Part shown: positions 17,881 through 26,785 of the stretch, piece by piece
How positions within the stretch are numbered: position 1 is the first letter of the stretch
How the letters are laid out: the number at the start of each line of letters is the position of its first letter
Assembly (NCBI GenBank): GCA_022760475.1
Contig: JALEFZ010000055.1
Coordinates: 1 to 64,000 of the forward strand
Reading direction: 5' to 3'
DNA length: 64,000 nt
Source of the DNA: Bacteroidia bacterium
Lineage (GTDB): Bacteria; Bacteroidota; Bacteroidia; J057
Position numbers and translations under genes: made by a program
The notes under the pieces: model-generated
Told to the model about the DNA's origin: nothing
The model's input: the letters and a program-made list of their open reading frames with translations, nothing else
Database searches by the model: none

Positions 17881-18531
17881 ATGAATCATGACTTACAAGC
17901 ATACTACGATGAAAGAGCTGCTGAATACGATAAATTGTATTTGAACCCTCTGGAACAAGATGACTTGTTGAAAGCAGAAAAGATTTTCCAACAAATATTC
18001 ATGGGAATGGCTGTCCTTGAGTTTGCTTGTGGGACAGGCTATTGGTCAGAAAAAATAGCACAAAGCGCCAAATCAGTTTTAGCCACAGATATCAACCAAA
18101 GCGTAATAAATATAGCCCTAAAGAAGAGGAAATCTAATACGCTTACCTATAAATTGGCAGATATGTACAGCTTCCAATCGAAGCAGAAATTTGACGCTTT
18201 CTTCGGTGGTTTTATTTGGAGTCATATCAAAATTCAGGACCTCGACTCATTTATTACAAAAATTCAGAGCTTGATAAGTTCCAAAGGAAAGTTTGTGTTC
18301 ATCGACAGCAATCCAGCAGAGCATACACATCACGCCCCTCAAAGCATTTCAAAAATAGATGACCAGGGCAATACCTATCAATTAAGGCAGCTTGAGAATG
18401 GAAAGGAATACATGGTCTTGAAAAACTTTCCTGACGAGGCTTTTCTCCAAAAAAAATTATCTACCATTGCGAATGAAATTCAAATTGTCCAACTGCATCA
18501 TTATTGGATTGCATATGGGGAACTGATCTAA
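17881..18531 (+). CDS. Class I SAM-dependent methyltransferase
   Basis: 216 aa from the ATG at 17881; an upstream TTG at 17854 is in frame but gives a non-family N-terminus. Contains YYDERAAEYDKLYLNP followed by motif I VLEFACGTGYWSEKIA, then VLATDINQSVI (acidic loop) and FDAFFGGFIWSHI. A typical small-molecule methyltransferase using SAM, substrate unknown. Cytoplasmic. It follows the serine hydrolase gene by 52 bases. Confidence 0.85.
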   Translation: MNHDLQAYYDERAAEYDKLYLNPLEQDDLLKAEKIFQQIFMGMAVLEFACGTGYWSEKIAQSAKSVLATDINQSVINIALKKRKSNTLTYKLADMYSFQSKQKFDAFFGGFIWSHIKIQDLDSFITKIQSLISSKGKFVFIDSNPAEHTHHAPQSISKIDDQGNTYQLRQLENGKEYMVLKNFPDEAFLQKKLSTIANEIQIVQLHHYWIAYGELI

Positions 18532-18925
18532 TAATATGACTTGAACATCCATACTTGAATAGATAGGCGCCCGAAGCAAAAATTAGATAACCAATTGCTT
18601 CCCTTTTCAAATTATTGTGCGAAAGAATTTTAACAATAGTGTAGAAATAGTTGGCTTGTCCTATTAGCTTTAGGCGTAGTAATCTCCCCCAAAAACAGGT
18701 CCAAGCCTAGGTCAAAAGTTTCTAGTCCTTCATTCTCCAGAAAAGTCTAGCTATACATCCACCTAACAGATCGCCTACAAAGTTTTGATTATCACTACAA
18801 AACCCATGTAAACACAAGGGTCAAATCCCATTTTATTCTACATCAGAAAAATACTAAAATCGTAATTACAAGCCCAACCCCCAGTTCCGGCCAGTGGCAT
18901 ACATACCTTAGCTTAATTGGGACAT
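18532..18925 (+). other. Non-coding gap, 394 bases
   Basis: No ORF with coding character and no repeat or RNA gene that I recognise. The last 100 bases probably hold the promoter of the FkbM gene; no consensus -7/-33 pair was clear. Confidence 0.6.
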
Positions 18926-19771
18926 ATGAAAAAGATATTAAAAAAGTTGTTGCGTTCATTCATCATGAATGTCCCTATACGAGGAAGGCATCGCATGGCT
19001 GATATATTAGGAAAGCAATTGGCAAATGAGATAGAAATCTTGAATATCAATGATTTCAATATACAAATAGATCACAGCGAATTATTTTGCAGACACATGT
19101 ACTACGGGATCTATGAAGAGCCGTTGATTAAGTTTATTTCCAAAAATATCAAAGAAGGAGATGTCGTATTTGACCCTGGGACCAACCTGGGTTATATCAC
19201 CGCCAATTGCCTGAAAAGCATTGGTGATGACGGGCATATCTACTCTTTTGAGCCTTCAAAAACCTGTTATGAAATCCTGACTGAGCACAATGAGCTTGAT
19301 CAAATCGCCAACCTGACCCTGCTCAATGCTGCTATCAGCAACGAGACAAAGGAGACTTTCTTCTATGATACCCCACGTGTGATTGCCCGGGGATATGCCT
19401 GCCTGGAAGACATCAATACCCCTTCAGATGGCATTCGCTATAAACTTCCAGCCTATTCCATAGACGATTTCTGTAGCACCAGAGGGATCGAGCAGATCAA
19501 GTTTCTTAAACTTGACATCGAAGGGGCTGAGCTATCCGCATTGCAAGGAGCTCAAAATCTGCTATCCAAACAGGCCATTGACCTTATTCTAGTTGAAACT
19601 ACCATCGATGAATCCAAGAATTCCTTGACGAAGATGAACAACGAAATCCAGGATATCCTTGAGTATAATGGCTATAAATCCTATTCCCTAAGTAAAAATG
19701 GCCACCTAATTCCGATTGACTTACGGAATGAGAGTTTGCTAAGGTTAGACATCATCTGGAGTTTAAATTAG
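18926..19771 (+). CDS. FkbM family methyltransferase
   Basis: 281 aa from the ATG at 18926 (a TTG three codons upstream is in frame). The segment EGDVVFDPGTNLGYIT is motif I of FkbM-type enzymes, followed by GDDGHIYSFEPSKTCYEIL and later IKFLKLDIEGAELSALQGA, the FkbM hallmark (D-x-E-G-x-E). The family O-methylates sugars or polyketides, and many bacterial members modify surface glycans. No glycosyltransferases are adjacent, so the substrate is not suggested by context. The basic N-terminal 25 residues (KKILKKLLRS) may bind membrane. Confidence 0.88.
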   Translation: MKKILKKLLRSFIMNVPIRGRHRMADILGKQLANEIEILNINDFNIQIDHSELFCRHMYYGIYEEPLIKFISKNIKEGDVVFDPGTNLGYITANCLKSIGDDGHIYSFEPSKTCYEILTEHNELDQIANLTLLNAAISNETKETFFYDTPRVIARGYACLEDINTPSDGIRYKLPAYSIDDFCSTRGIEQIKFLKLDIEGAELSALQGAQNLLSKQAIDLILVETTIDESKNSLTKMNNEIQDILEYNGYKSYSLSKNGHLIPIDLRNESLLRLDIIWSLN

Positions 19772-19835
19772 GATAGCCTTTTCATTTCTCCCGGATTCAG
19801 TTGAATTAGCTTTCCGATATTGGCTACCTTTCGGC

Positions 19836-20324
19836 ATGGAGGAAAGAAATCAGAATTTTGAGATCAGATTAGCCACTGAAGATGATGCACAAAGAATCAG
19901 TGAGCTGATACAAAGCAACATCGATAATCACGAAGATAAGAGCTACTCGAAAGAGCAAATAAGGGCCTGGAAAGTGATCAACTCCACAAGTTCCATCATC
20001 AATGCCCTAAATCAACGAATCATATTTTGTGCCTTCGATCATGACTCAATGCTAGGAACAATTGGTCTGGCAGAGAACAAGATTGTTGGACTTTACGTCA
20101 GCAATACCAAAAGGAAATCCGGGATTGGTGCCGTCCTCATGAAATATGTTGAGAGATATGCTTCAAAAAGAAATTTTGAGAAAATCACCCTCATCTCCGT
20201 GCCCTCAGCAGTGCCCTTTTACCTCAAGCAAGGCTATCAAATCATACAAGAAGTAATTACTGTAGTTGAGGGTGTTGAATATCCAGAAATAGAAATGATC
20301 AAGTACATCGATGCTGTGGCCTGA
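19836..20324 (+). CDS. GNAT family N-acetyltransferase
   Basis: 162 aa. FEIRLATEDDAQRISELI opens the GNAT fold; acetyl-CoA binding is shown by VSNTKRKSGIGAVLMKYVERYA (residues 88-109, R/K-xxGIG motif), and the last strand pair includes VPFYLKQGYQII. Acetylates an amine on an unknown small molecule or protein. Monocistronic, 64 bases after the FkbM gene. Confidence 0.88.
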   Translation: MEERNQNFEIRLATEDDAQRISELIQSNIDNHEDKSYSKEQIRAWKVINSTSSIINALNQRIIFCAFDHDSMLGTIGLAENKIVGLYVSNTKRKSGIGAVLMKYVERYASKRNFEKITLISVPSAVPFYLKQGYQIIQEVITVVEGVEYPEIEMIKYIDAVA

Positions 20325-20627
20325 AAGGGTTTTTAGGATATTCCTTTGAAACAAATACTTCGGTAGATATGGGCTCAATAGTCGATCAAATAGTTGTTCT
20401 TTGAAGTATCGTCGGTTTTGTTTGTAGCAGAATTTGTTGAGATAATTTTGTAAATACTTCTCTCCGATCTGATGATGAATACCTTTTCCAGTAAGCTCGA
20501 CAGCTAGCTTCATCTGGAAAACGTGATATAAACTCTAATAAGTTCATTGTCCCTCTTTGAATACCTCTTATTTTACGTTGGGGTATAGAAAAGGATAATC
20601 ATTAAATAAAAAAAGGAATACTTATCT

Positions 20628-20831
20628 TAAACCAAGTTACCAATTGGGCTTCATGTTTTATTTGCTTAAAGACAAAGTTGTCATTTCGAGCTTAAGCGAA
20701 AAATCTATTCACCCTACTGAATAGATCTCTCACTAACGTTCGAGATGATTTGCTCTATTCGAAACGACAGTTGGGCATGGACCGAAATGGCATTTACCCT
20801 TCGATTGCTTTTAAATGGCAACTTGGGTTAT
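20628..20831. repeat. MITE-like repeat, copy A
   Basis: About 204 bases bounded by imperfect inverted repeats (TAAACCAAGTTACCA at the left; the reverse complement of ATAACCCAAGTTGCCA at the right). Its interior matches the reverse complement of copy B at 43689-43942 over most of its length, including GTCATTTCGAGCTTAAGCGA and TAGATCTCTCACTAA. No coding potential. It ends 60 bases upstream of the next gene. The remainder of the 567-base gap (20325-20891) shows nothing else. Confidence 0.8.
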
Positions 20832-20891
20832 ATTAATAAAATATCTGAATCAATAATCTCGATCCATAAATCACCAATTTCCCTCTAACGT

Positions 20892-21314
20892 ATGCTGGCT
20901 TATAACATCGCAATCATTTTTTACAGCATCGCAGTGCTATTAACTTTCCTCATAGGTCTCCTTTATGCATCAAGAAAGCAAATCATGCCTTACCATCTTC
21001 AAGCACTTGAAACTTCTTGGGAGGATATAGATCAAAAATATCAGTATATGTTAAGAGCTTTATTAAATGGGGGCGGATATTATGGCATATCATCGGGTAT
21101 TTTTATGGCAATTCTACTGATTATTCCTTTTGGGGAAGGACAAATGTGGGCAGGTTATACCATTGGTTTGGCTGGACTTGCTGGAGCATTACCTCTTACA
21201 TGGATCGTATATGGTGTTAAAACCAATACAAAAGGAAATCCACCTTTATGGGTTATGATTCTGGTTAATTGCTGTTTGCTTATTGGTCTTGCAGGCTGCT
21301 TTTTCATGGGTTAA
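20892..21314 (+). CDS. Small multi-pass membrane protein, 140 aa
   Basis: Not assigned to a family. Four predicted membrane helices: residues 3-24 (YNIAIIFYSIAVLLTFLIGL), 62-80 (YGISSGIFMAILLIIPF), 87-108 and 119-138. A soluble loop of about 30 residues follows the first helix and includes MPYHLQALETSWEDI. Located in the inner membrane by inference. It begins 60 bases after the MITE-like element. Confidence 0.7.
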   Translation: MLAYNIAIIFYSIAVLLTFLIGLLYASRKQIMPYHLQALETSWEDIDQKYQYMLRALLNGGGYYGISSGIFMAILLIIPFGEGQMWAGYTIGLAGLAGALPLTWIVYGVKTNTKGNPPLWVMILVNCCLLIGLAGCFFMG

Positions 21315-21344
21315 AACAATAAGCTATATCTCAAGAAATTTAAT

Positions 21345-21734
21345 ATGAGATTTCCCGAAAGCTTTTACAGATACCTCAAAAACAACAACCTGGTAGAAAT
21401 CATTGGGGGGAGAGACAGAGAAAAGTTTTTGCAAATATGGATGGTAGAAGTTGATGAGAGGGTATTTGCAAGAAGTTGGAATAAGAGTGAGAGGAGTTGG
21501 TTCACTGCTATTCAAGAGTCCGGTATTGGAAAAATAAAGTATGGTGATCAGGTCATCGAAATCACCGGCATGAAGCTATCAGGTAAGGCTGAGATCCATA
21601 AGCAAATTGAAGAAAGATACCTGGAAAAGTATAATCAAAAAGATAACATTTATTATTCAGAGGGAATTACACAAATCGATTATAGGAATTATACGATGGA
21701 GTTTTTCTTCCATTCAAAGCAGGATAGATCATAA
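21345..21734 (+). CDS. DUF2255-like protein, 129 aa
   Basis: A small soluble protein. The central segment KFLQIWMVEVDERVFARSWN followed by W and a G-x-I strand (GIGKIKYGDQVIEI) resembles the compact beta-barrel of DUF2255 proteins (xxIWVVxVDGxLYVRS). No catalytic residue is established for the family. It starts 30 bases after the preceding membrane protein gene, so the two may be co-transcribed. Confidence 0.6.
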   Translation: MRFPESFYRYLKNNNLVEIIGGRDREKFLQIWMVEVDERVFARSWNKSERSWFTAIQESGIGKIKYGDQVIEITGMKLSGKAEIHKQIEERYLEKYNQKDNIYYSEGITQIDYRNYTMEFFFHSKQDRS

Positions 21735-21848
21735 AAAAGACCTCATTTTTCAGGCAGATTAGAGAGATCCATTTAAGTCTCCCAAAACCCAACATTTGAT
21801 TGCCAAAATTCCTTATTTTCGGTTTCAATCGAAAAATAATCCAACACC

Positions 21849-24575
21849 ATGCGTACAATCCAGCTTGCTCTTCTGAGCTTTTTGCTAAGTTTGATTTTGA
21901 TCCTCCCCGCTTTTGGTCAAGACAAGTCCAACCATTGGACTCCTGAAGAAATCATCAACACCCAATATGTTTCTTCCCCAAGTTTTTCCTACGATGGAAA
22001 AATGCTCGTCTGGTCAAAAAAAACAGGCCTGAAGAAGGAAGATAAATTCGTCCAAAAACTATTTCTGACTCGCCTGGATGTGATGAAGAGCGACAAGCCC
22101 TTGACTGTGCAACTAACCTATGGAAACTCCTCCGAAAGAAGCGCCGTTTTTTCTCCCGATGGTGATTACATCTACTATCTTTCCTCCAAAGAAAAGGGAA
22201 ACAAACTATGGAGGTTGAGCATTTATGGTGGTGAATCCGAAAAGGTTCACGAATTCAAAAATGGCATCAGCTCCATGAAGTGGTTGGACAAGGATAATAT
22301 TGCCTTCATTAGCAATGAGGGAAAGACCCAATATGAACTGGAGAAGGAAGAAATTAAGGATAATGTCCAGGTAATAGAAGATCTCGAACACTGGAAGCCC
22401 TACCGCATATATGCCTTTAACCTGAAGGACAAAAAAGTCAGAAGGCTTACTGATAATGAGCAAAGAGTTTCCACCTTTGCTGTTTCAAGGGATGGAAAAT
22501 ACCTGATTGCCCGCAAAACCATGAGCCCACATAATGCCACAGATGGACAACCAAAGCCTGTTTGTTTCCTCAAGGACATAGAAAAGGGCAGTACCCAAAT
22601 AATCCTGGAGGATGTTCATGCGCCTGGTTCTTTCCAGTTTTCACCAGATCATGCAGGATTTTATTTTACTTCGGAGAGCACCTCTGATACCCAGTGGGAT
22701 GGTGCCGGACAAACAGACCTGTACTACTATACCCTCGCGACTAAGAGCTACCAAAAGGTACCATTGAATTGGGCAAACGGGATGAGCGGAGGCTATTACC
22801 TCAGTGGTGATCATTTGATCGTATCTCTGGCTAATGGCCCATTAAGAAAGATTAAAATTTACCATAAATCTGGTAGCAGTTGGACATCTATAGACGCAGA
22901 CTTTGGCAGCATGAATGAGCATGTCGCTATCCTGGGGGTCAGTATGAATGGAGAAAAATTGCTGTATAACCATTCTACCGCCATGCAATTGCCCAATTAT
23001 TATGTGGCTGATTTGAAGAATGCCAATGATAACAAACTGACAATCGTTCAGCCAACTGAATTTATTAGCCTAAACGATAAACTAAAAAAGAAACCCAAGG
23101 CCAAGGCAGAAATTATCTATTGGAAAGGGGCGAATGATGAACAGGTAAATGGAGTTTTGTATTACCCCAAAAACTTTGAAAAAGGGAAGAAGTACCCATT
23201 AATCCTTTCAATCCATGGTGGACCAACTGGTGTGGATCGCGATAGTTGGTCAGAAAGATGGTCTACCTACCCTCAAATCTATACCGATAAAGGTGCCTTT
23301 GTTTTAAAGCCCAATTACCATGGCTCTGGGTCACATGGACAGGCATTTGCAGAGTCTATCAGCAAAGGAAAGTATTACTCTCTCGAAGAGATCGATATTA
23401 AAAATGGCATTGATCACCTGAAAGAACAAGGCCTGATTGACATGGATAAATTGGGAATCATGGGTTGGTCAAATGGAGCCATTCTCACCACCTGGATGAC
23501 GATAAAATATCCAGATATGTTCAAGGTCGCTGCACCTGGAGCTGGAGATGTCAACTGGACTTCAGACTATGGAACCTGTCGGTTTGGGGTAACATTCGAT
23601 CAGTATTATTTCGGTGGTGCGCCATGGGATGACATGAATGGCAAGCATTACAATGAATGGTACATCAACAACTCGCCTATCTTCGAAATTGAAAAGATCA
23701 AAACACCCACCATCATTTTTCACGGCAGCAACGACCGAGCTGTTCCCCGTGATCAAGGGTGGGAATATTACCGTGGCCTTCAGCAGGTAGGAAAAGCCCC
23801 AGTCAAGTTTTTGTGGTTCCCAGGGCAGCCTCACGGTTTGCAAAAAATCACCCATCAAGTCAGAAAGATGAAGGAGGAGATCCGTTGGATTGATAACTAT
23901 TTGTTCAAGACATACGAGGCGAAAAATGAGGCATTCAAAGCGAAAAGTCCCTTGGCTATGGCCTTCAACAAGGCGCAGGCCTCCAAAAGCAATGGCCTAT
24001 ATGGAGTTTCCCTGAAGGGAAAACTCTTACCCGAGCTTGTTTATCTAAACAGTGATTCGATGAACATTGGGCGTTTTGAGTTGACCCATGCACAGTATGC
24101 CTCCTTCGACAAAAGGCACAAATATCCTGCGCAGGAAGCCAATCACCCAGTTGTGAATTTATCCAAGGACAAAATTCAGAACTACCTGAATTGGATCAAC
24201 AAACTCACCGGAGAGAAGTACCGCCTTCCCAACCAGAAGGAGGCAATGAAATTGCACAAAAAAGCCCATTCGAATGCGGCCAAAGAAAACACCCTCAATT
24301 ACTGGGCTGGCTATGCCCTGACCAGGGATGACGCCATTCAACTCAAGGAGAAATTAGCCAATGAAAAGGTGGATTTGGTAAAATCAGTGGGTAGTTTTAA
24401 TCCACAGAAGATGGGTAAGGAATACTTATTTGATCTGGGAGGAAATGTAGCTGAATATTATATGGACGGAGATGAGCTAAAAGTATATGGCTACGATGCC
24501 CATAGTTTTGCAGATCCTTTTGATGCAGACTACAATGAATCCAAGATAGTTGGAGTCAGGTTAATCAAGGATTGA
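21849..24575 (+). CDS. Prolyl-oligopeptidase-type S9 peptidase fused to a C-terminal SUMF1/FGE-like domain
   Basis: 908 aa with a signal peptide (LLSLILILPAFGQ). Residues about 30-400 form a WD40/PD40 beta-propeller (FSPDGDYIYYLSSKE). The S9 catalytic domain follows: Ser541 in GWSNG, Asp629 (HGSNDRAVP) and His662 (QPHGL) form the triad. From about residue 723 there is a formylglycine-generating-enzyme-like domain: NIGRFELTHAQYASF, HPVVNLSKDKIQNYLNWI, TGEKYRLPNQ and FDLGGNVAEYYMD. It has no cysteines where FGE has its active-site pair, so it is probably a binding module. Periplasmic exopeptidase/oligopeptidase by inference; monocistronic. Confidence 0.88.
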   Translation: MRTIQLALLSFLLSLILILPAFGQDKSNHWTPEEIINTQYVSSPSFSYDGKMLVWSKKTGLKKEDKFVQKLFLTRLDVMKSDKPLTVQLTYGNSSERSAVFSPDGDYIYYLSSKEKGNKLWRLSIYGGESEKVHEFKNGISSMKWLDKDNIAFISNEGKTQYELEKEEIKDNVQVIEDLEHWKPYRIYAFNLKDKKVRRLTDNEQRVSTFAVSRDGKYLIARKTMSPHNATDGQPKPVCFLKDIEKGSTQIILEDVHAPGSFQFSPDHAGFYFTSESTSDTQWDGAGQTDLYYYTLATKSYQKVPLNWANGMSGGYYLSGDHLIVSLANGPLRKIKIYHKSGSSWTSIDADFGSMNEHVAILGVSMNGEKLLYNHSTAMQLPNYYVADLKNANDNKLTIVQPTEFISLNDKLKKKPKAKAEIIYWKGANDEQVNGVLYYPKNFEKGKKYPLILSIHGGPTGVDRDSWSERWSTYPQIYTDKGAFVLKPNYHGSGSHGQAFAESISKGKYYSLEEIDIKNGIDHLKEQGLIDMDKLGIMGWSNGAILTTWMTIKYPDMFKVAAPGAGDVNWTSDYGTCRFGVTFDQYYFGGAPWDDMNGKHYNEWYINNSPIFEIEKIKTPTIIFHGSNDRAVPRDQGWEYYRGLQQVGKAPVKFLWFPGQPHGLQKITHQVRKMKEEIRWIDNYLFKTYEAKNEAFKAKSPLAMAFNKAQASKSNGLYGVSLKGKLLPELVYLNSDSMNIGRFELTHAQYASFDKRHKYPAQEANHPVVNLSKDKIQNYLNWINKLTGEKYRLPNQKEAMKLHKKAHSNAAKENTLNYWAGYALTRDDAIQLKEKLANEKVDLVKSVGSFNPQKMGKEYLFDLGGNVAEYYMDGDELKVYGYDAHSFADPFDADYNESKIVGVRLIKD

Positions 24576-24630
24576 CCCTGATAAGCACGAAAAGCTGTAG
24601 CAAAAGCAGGCCTTTTAATGGCCTAAAAAA

Positions 24631-24662
24631 TGAAAAATGGAGGAAGGTTCCTCCATTTTTCA
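24631..24662. terminator. Bidirectional terminator, perfect 14-base stem
   Basis: TGAAAAATGGAGGA (24631-24644), loop AGGT, TCCTCCATTTTTCA (24649-24662). It has an A-run before and a T-run after the stem and lies between converging genes (S9 peptidase on plus, SnoaL-like on minus). Confidence 0.92.
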
Positions 24663-24682
24663 TTTCCACATTGACTTCCAAA

Positions 24683-25162
24683 CTAAAAAGGGGTATTCTC
24701 ATTTCTCACCACTCCCACATTTCGCTGGGCTGACTGTACTGCGGCTTCATCAATCCCTTCCACTGAATCCCAGTGCTCTACGATTTGTTCATCCACCACT
24801 TTCCATGTATCATAAATATTAAGGCCTTTTTGGTGGTTAGCTCGATCAACTGCAAATAAAGTTACATGCGACTGAAGGGTTACATAGTCTCCATCTACAT
24901 ATATGTGTCTCACATCATAGGAGAACTCTGGGAAGCGCTCACAAATATGGCTCATGGCTTCAACCACTCCTGATATTCCATCTGTCATGGTTCTGTTGTG
25001 CTGCTTATATCGATGCTCGGCATATTTCTCTCGGATATAATCAAAATCGTGATCATTCATGATCTTTTGAACAAAGGCAATTACAAATTCTGCCTTTGCC
25101 ACATCTTGTTCAGACCAGCTGGCCTTCTTCAACTTATTGATTTCTATCTTATTAACTTCCAT
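24683..25162 (-). CDS. SnoaL-like protein (NTF2 fold), soluble paralogue
   Basis: 159 aa. The pattern VIAFVQKIMNDHDFDYIREKY, QHNRTMTDGISGVVEAM, RHIYVDGDYVTLQSHVTLF and TWKVVDEQIVEHWDSVEGI is that of the SnoaL/ester-cyclase NTF2-like family found with small molecules (His and Asp-lined cavity). No signal peptide. It lies 36 bases downstream of the second paralogue, which has a membrane anchor; the pair reads as a duplication. Substrate and reaction are unknown. Confidence 0.85.
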   Translation of the reverse strand: MEVNKIEINKLKKASWSEQDVAKAEFVIAFVQKIMNDHDFDYIREKYAEHRYKQHNRTMTDGISGVVEAMSHICERFPEFSYDVRHIYVDGDYVTLQSHVTLFAVDRANHQKGLNIYDTWKVVDEQIVEHWDSVEGIDEAAVQSAQRNVGVVRNENTPF

Positions 25163-25198
25163 GTCTTTATAATTTGATTGTTATCAAATAGATAGGAA

Positions 25199-25837
25199 TT
25201 AGAATAAGGTATTTGAGTTTTTCACCTTACCCCCTGTCATCAGGGCATAAAAACGCATAGATCCATGAATGGCTTGAATTGAATCCCAATGTTCAACTAT
25301 TTTTCCATCCACCACTTTCCAGCTGTCAATGATATTGAGGCCTTTATTGGGATTGCCACGATGTTTCATTTTCAGGGTAGAATGGGTATGAATGATTACA
25401 TAATCTCCATCTACGTAGATGTGTTTGACATCATAGGTGTAATCCGGATACCTTTTTGCCAGATCGCTCACCACCTCAATCACTCCTTCCATTCCATCAC
25501 TCATCCCTCTGTTGTGTTGGGTGTATGGGTTGGAACCGAATTTTTCCCTCACATACTCAAAATCATGATCGTTCATTAAGTGCTGCACAAAATCAACTAC
25601 CAGTTCAGCATTTTGCCTTTCTTTTTCACTCCAATTAATTCTAGCATAGTCTTCGAGATTAATCTGAATAATCTCTCCGGGCTTGCCATCCTTGGTCTTT
25701 GAAGAATCCGGGCTTACGAGAATTGATTTTTTTGTAGATCTAGCCGATGCATTAGTAGCAATCACCGCCGTAGAAATCATAAAAACTACTGCTATGATCA
25801 CGCCAGTGATCATCTTTCCTCTTTTTAAATTTTTCAT
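25199..25837 (-). CDS. SnoaL-like protein with N-terminal membrane segment
   Basis: 212 aa. N-terminus with membrane helix (MITGVIIAVVFMISTAVIA) and about 35 linker residues, then the same NTF2-like domain as the downstream gene: VDFVQHLMNDHDFEYVREKFG, TQHNRGMSDGMEGVIEVV, KHIYVDGDYVIIHTHSTL and SWKVVDGKIVEHWDSIQAI. The high similarity of equivalent motifs shows the two genes arose by tandem duplication. One is exported or anchored, the other cytoplasmic. Transcribed first in the pair from the promoter at 25956-25988. Confidence 0.85.
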   Translation of the reverse strand: MKNLKRGKMITGVIIAVVFMISTAVIATNASARSTKKSILVSPDSSKTKDGKPGEIIQINLEDYARINWSEKERQNAELVVDFVQHLMNDHDFEYVREKFGSNPYTQHNRGMSDGMEGVIEVVSDLAKRYPDYTYDVKHIYVDGDYVIIHTHSTLKMKHRGNPNKGLNIIDSWKVVDGKIVEHWDSIQAIHGSMRFYALMTGGKVKNSNTLF

Positions 25838-25935
25838 CGTTTTCTGTGTTATTCTAGCTCCTATTTAACCACCTTCTTTGCCTCCTTCGATTTTTGTGAG
25901 TTCAGGTGATTAATAGAAAATTACTCTATCAAATA

Positions 25936-25988
25936 CTTGCATTATGCAAGCATTGCAAATATAAACAGCAATACTTTTAAAATGCAAG
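25936..25988 (-). promoter_or_regulatory. Promoter and CTTGCA-palindrome operator of the SnoaL pair
   Basis: Read on the minus strand: -33-like CTTG (25985-25988), 21 bases, -7 TATATTTG (25956-25963), a full match to TAnnTTTG. Immediately downstream lies CTTGCA-TTA-TGCAAG (25936-25950), an inverted repeat, overlapping a second one, TGCAA-GCA-TTGCA. A further TGCAAGT half-site overlaps the -33 element. Such sites are typical of HxlR/MarR-type dimers; no such regulator gene is in the window. The rest of the gap to 26253 shows nothing else. Confidence 0.7.
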
Positions 25989-26253
25989 TAAATGATTACT
26001 TTTTTATTTTACGAAATCATTTGTTGGAGAAAACTCCCTTTAAGATGAATGATTGAGACTTGCTATATCTAGAAAAGTCGGTGGGAGGATTTGCGCAAAA
26101 CATAGTTTGAATAGGCTCGAAACTGGAGAAACCAAACCTTGAAATGTGGGACATCTTGCTATTGCTTGGGATTTCCAAAGATATCGAGACATAATGCTAA
26201 AGGAAGTATTAAATTGAAGATGCTACCCTCGATTGCTTCCAAAGAGCCACCAC

Positions 26254-26733
26254 ATGACAAAAACCATTTTTCAACTCCTCTTTCTCTTTGTATTGTTAGG
26301 AATAACGGCAACCTCTTGTGAACCGCAAGTCAATAAGGACGCCATCAGACAACAGATCCTGGATAATGGTCAAAGCATCCGTGATGCTTTTGCTAAAGGA
26401 GACATAGAAAAAATTAAAGCCCTCCATCATCCCGATGTAGAAAAGGCGCTTGCCTATTCCAATGTGCAGAAAGGTCGGGAGGAAGTTATCAAAGGAATTG
26501 AAGAAACCTTAGAAAATTACTATTTGATATTTATCAAAAATGAGGTTGAAAGTATCCTAATCCAGGATGGACTTGCCATAGAACAATCCAGATTTTCAAT
26601 CAAAGGAACCCCCAAAAAGGGTGGAGAACCCTTTGTGTTTAGTGGCCGGAGCATGGTAACTTATGTTCGTTATGAAAAAAGTCCAACGGGCTGGGCTAGC
26701 ATTAGGGAAATTATTCAAGTAGCTACTGAATAG
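26254..26733 (+). CDS. SnoaL/DUF4440-type lipoprotein
   Basis: 159 aa from the ATG at 26254; an upstream in-frame ATG gives an improbable N-terminus. Lipoprotein signal with lipobox TATSC (Cys22). The domain (IRQQILDNGQSIRDAFAKGD, KIKALHHPDVEKALAY, GREEVIKGIEETLENY) is YybH/DUF4440 type, another NTF2-fold family. A cone-shaped fold that binds small molecules; no clear catalytic residue is visible. Divergent from the two SnoaL-like genes on the opposite strand, 416 bases away. Followed by an AraC regulator. Confidence 0.78.
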   Translation: MTKTIFQLLFLFVLLGITATSCEPQVNKDAIRQQILDNGQSIRDAFAKGDIEKIKALHHPDVEKALAYSNVQKGREEVIKGIEETLENYYLIFIKNEVESILIQDGLAIEQSRFSIKGTPKKGGEPFVFSGRSMVTYVRYEKSPTGWASIREIIQVATE

Positions 26734-26785
26734 GCATTTTTAGAACTTCCCCTTTTCGTCTGGAAAGATTGACCATAAAAAAGGA

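Noticed and set aside
24018..24575. C-terminal domain of the S9 protein as an active formylglycine-generating enzyme for the two sulfatases
   Set aside because: The family's active-site cysteines are absent, and the domain is fused to an exported peptidase.
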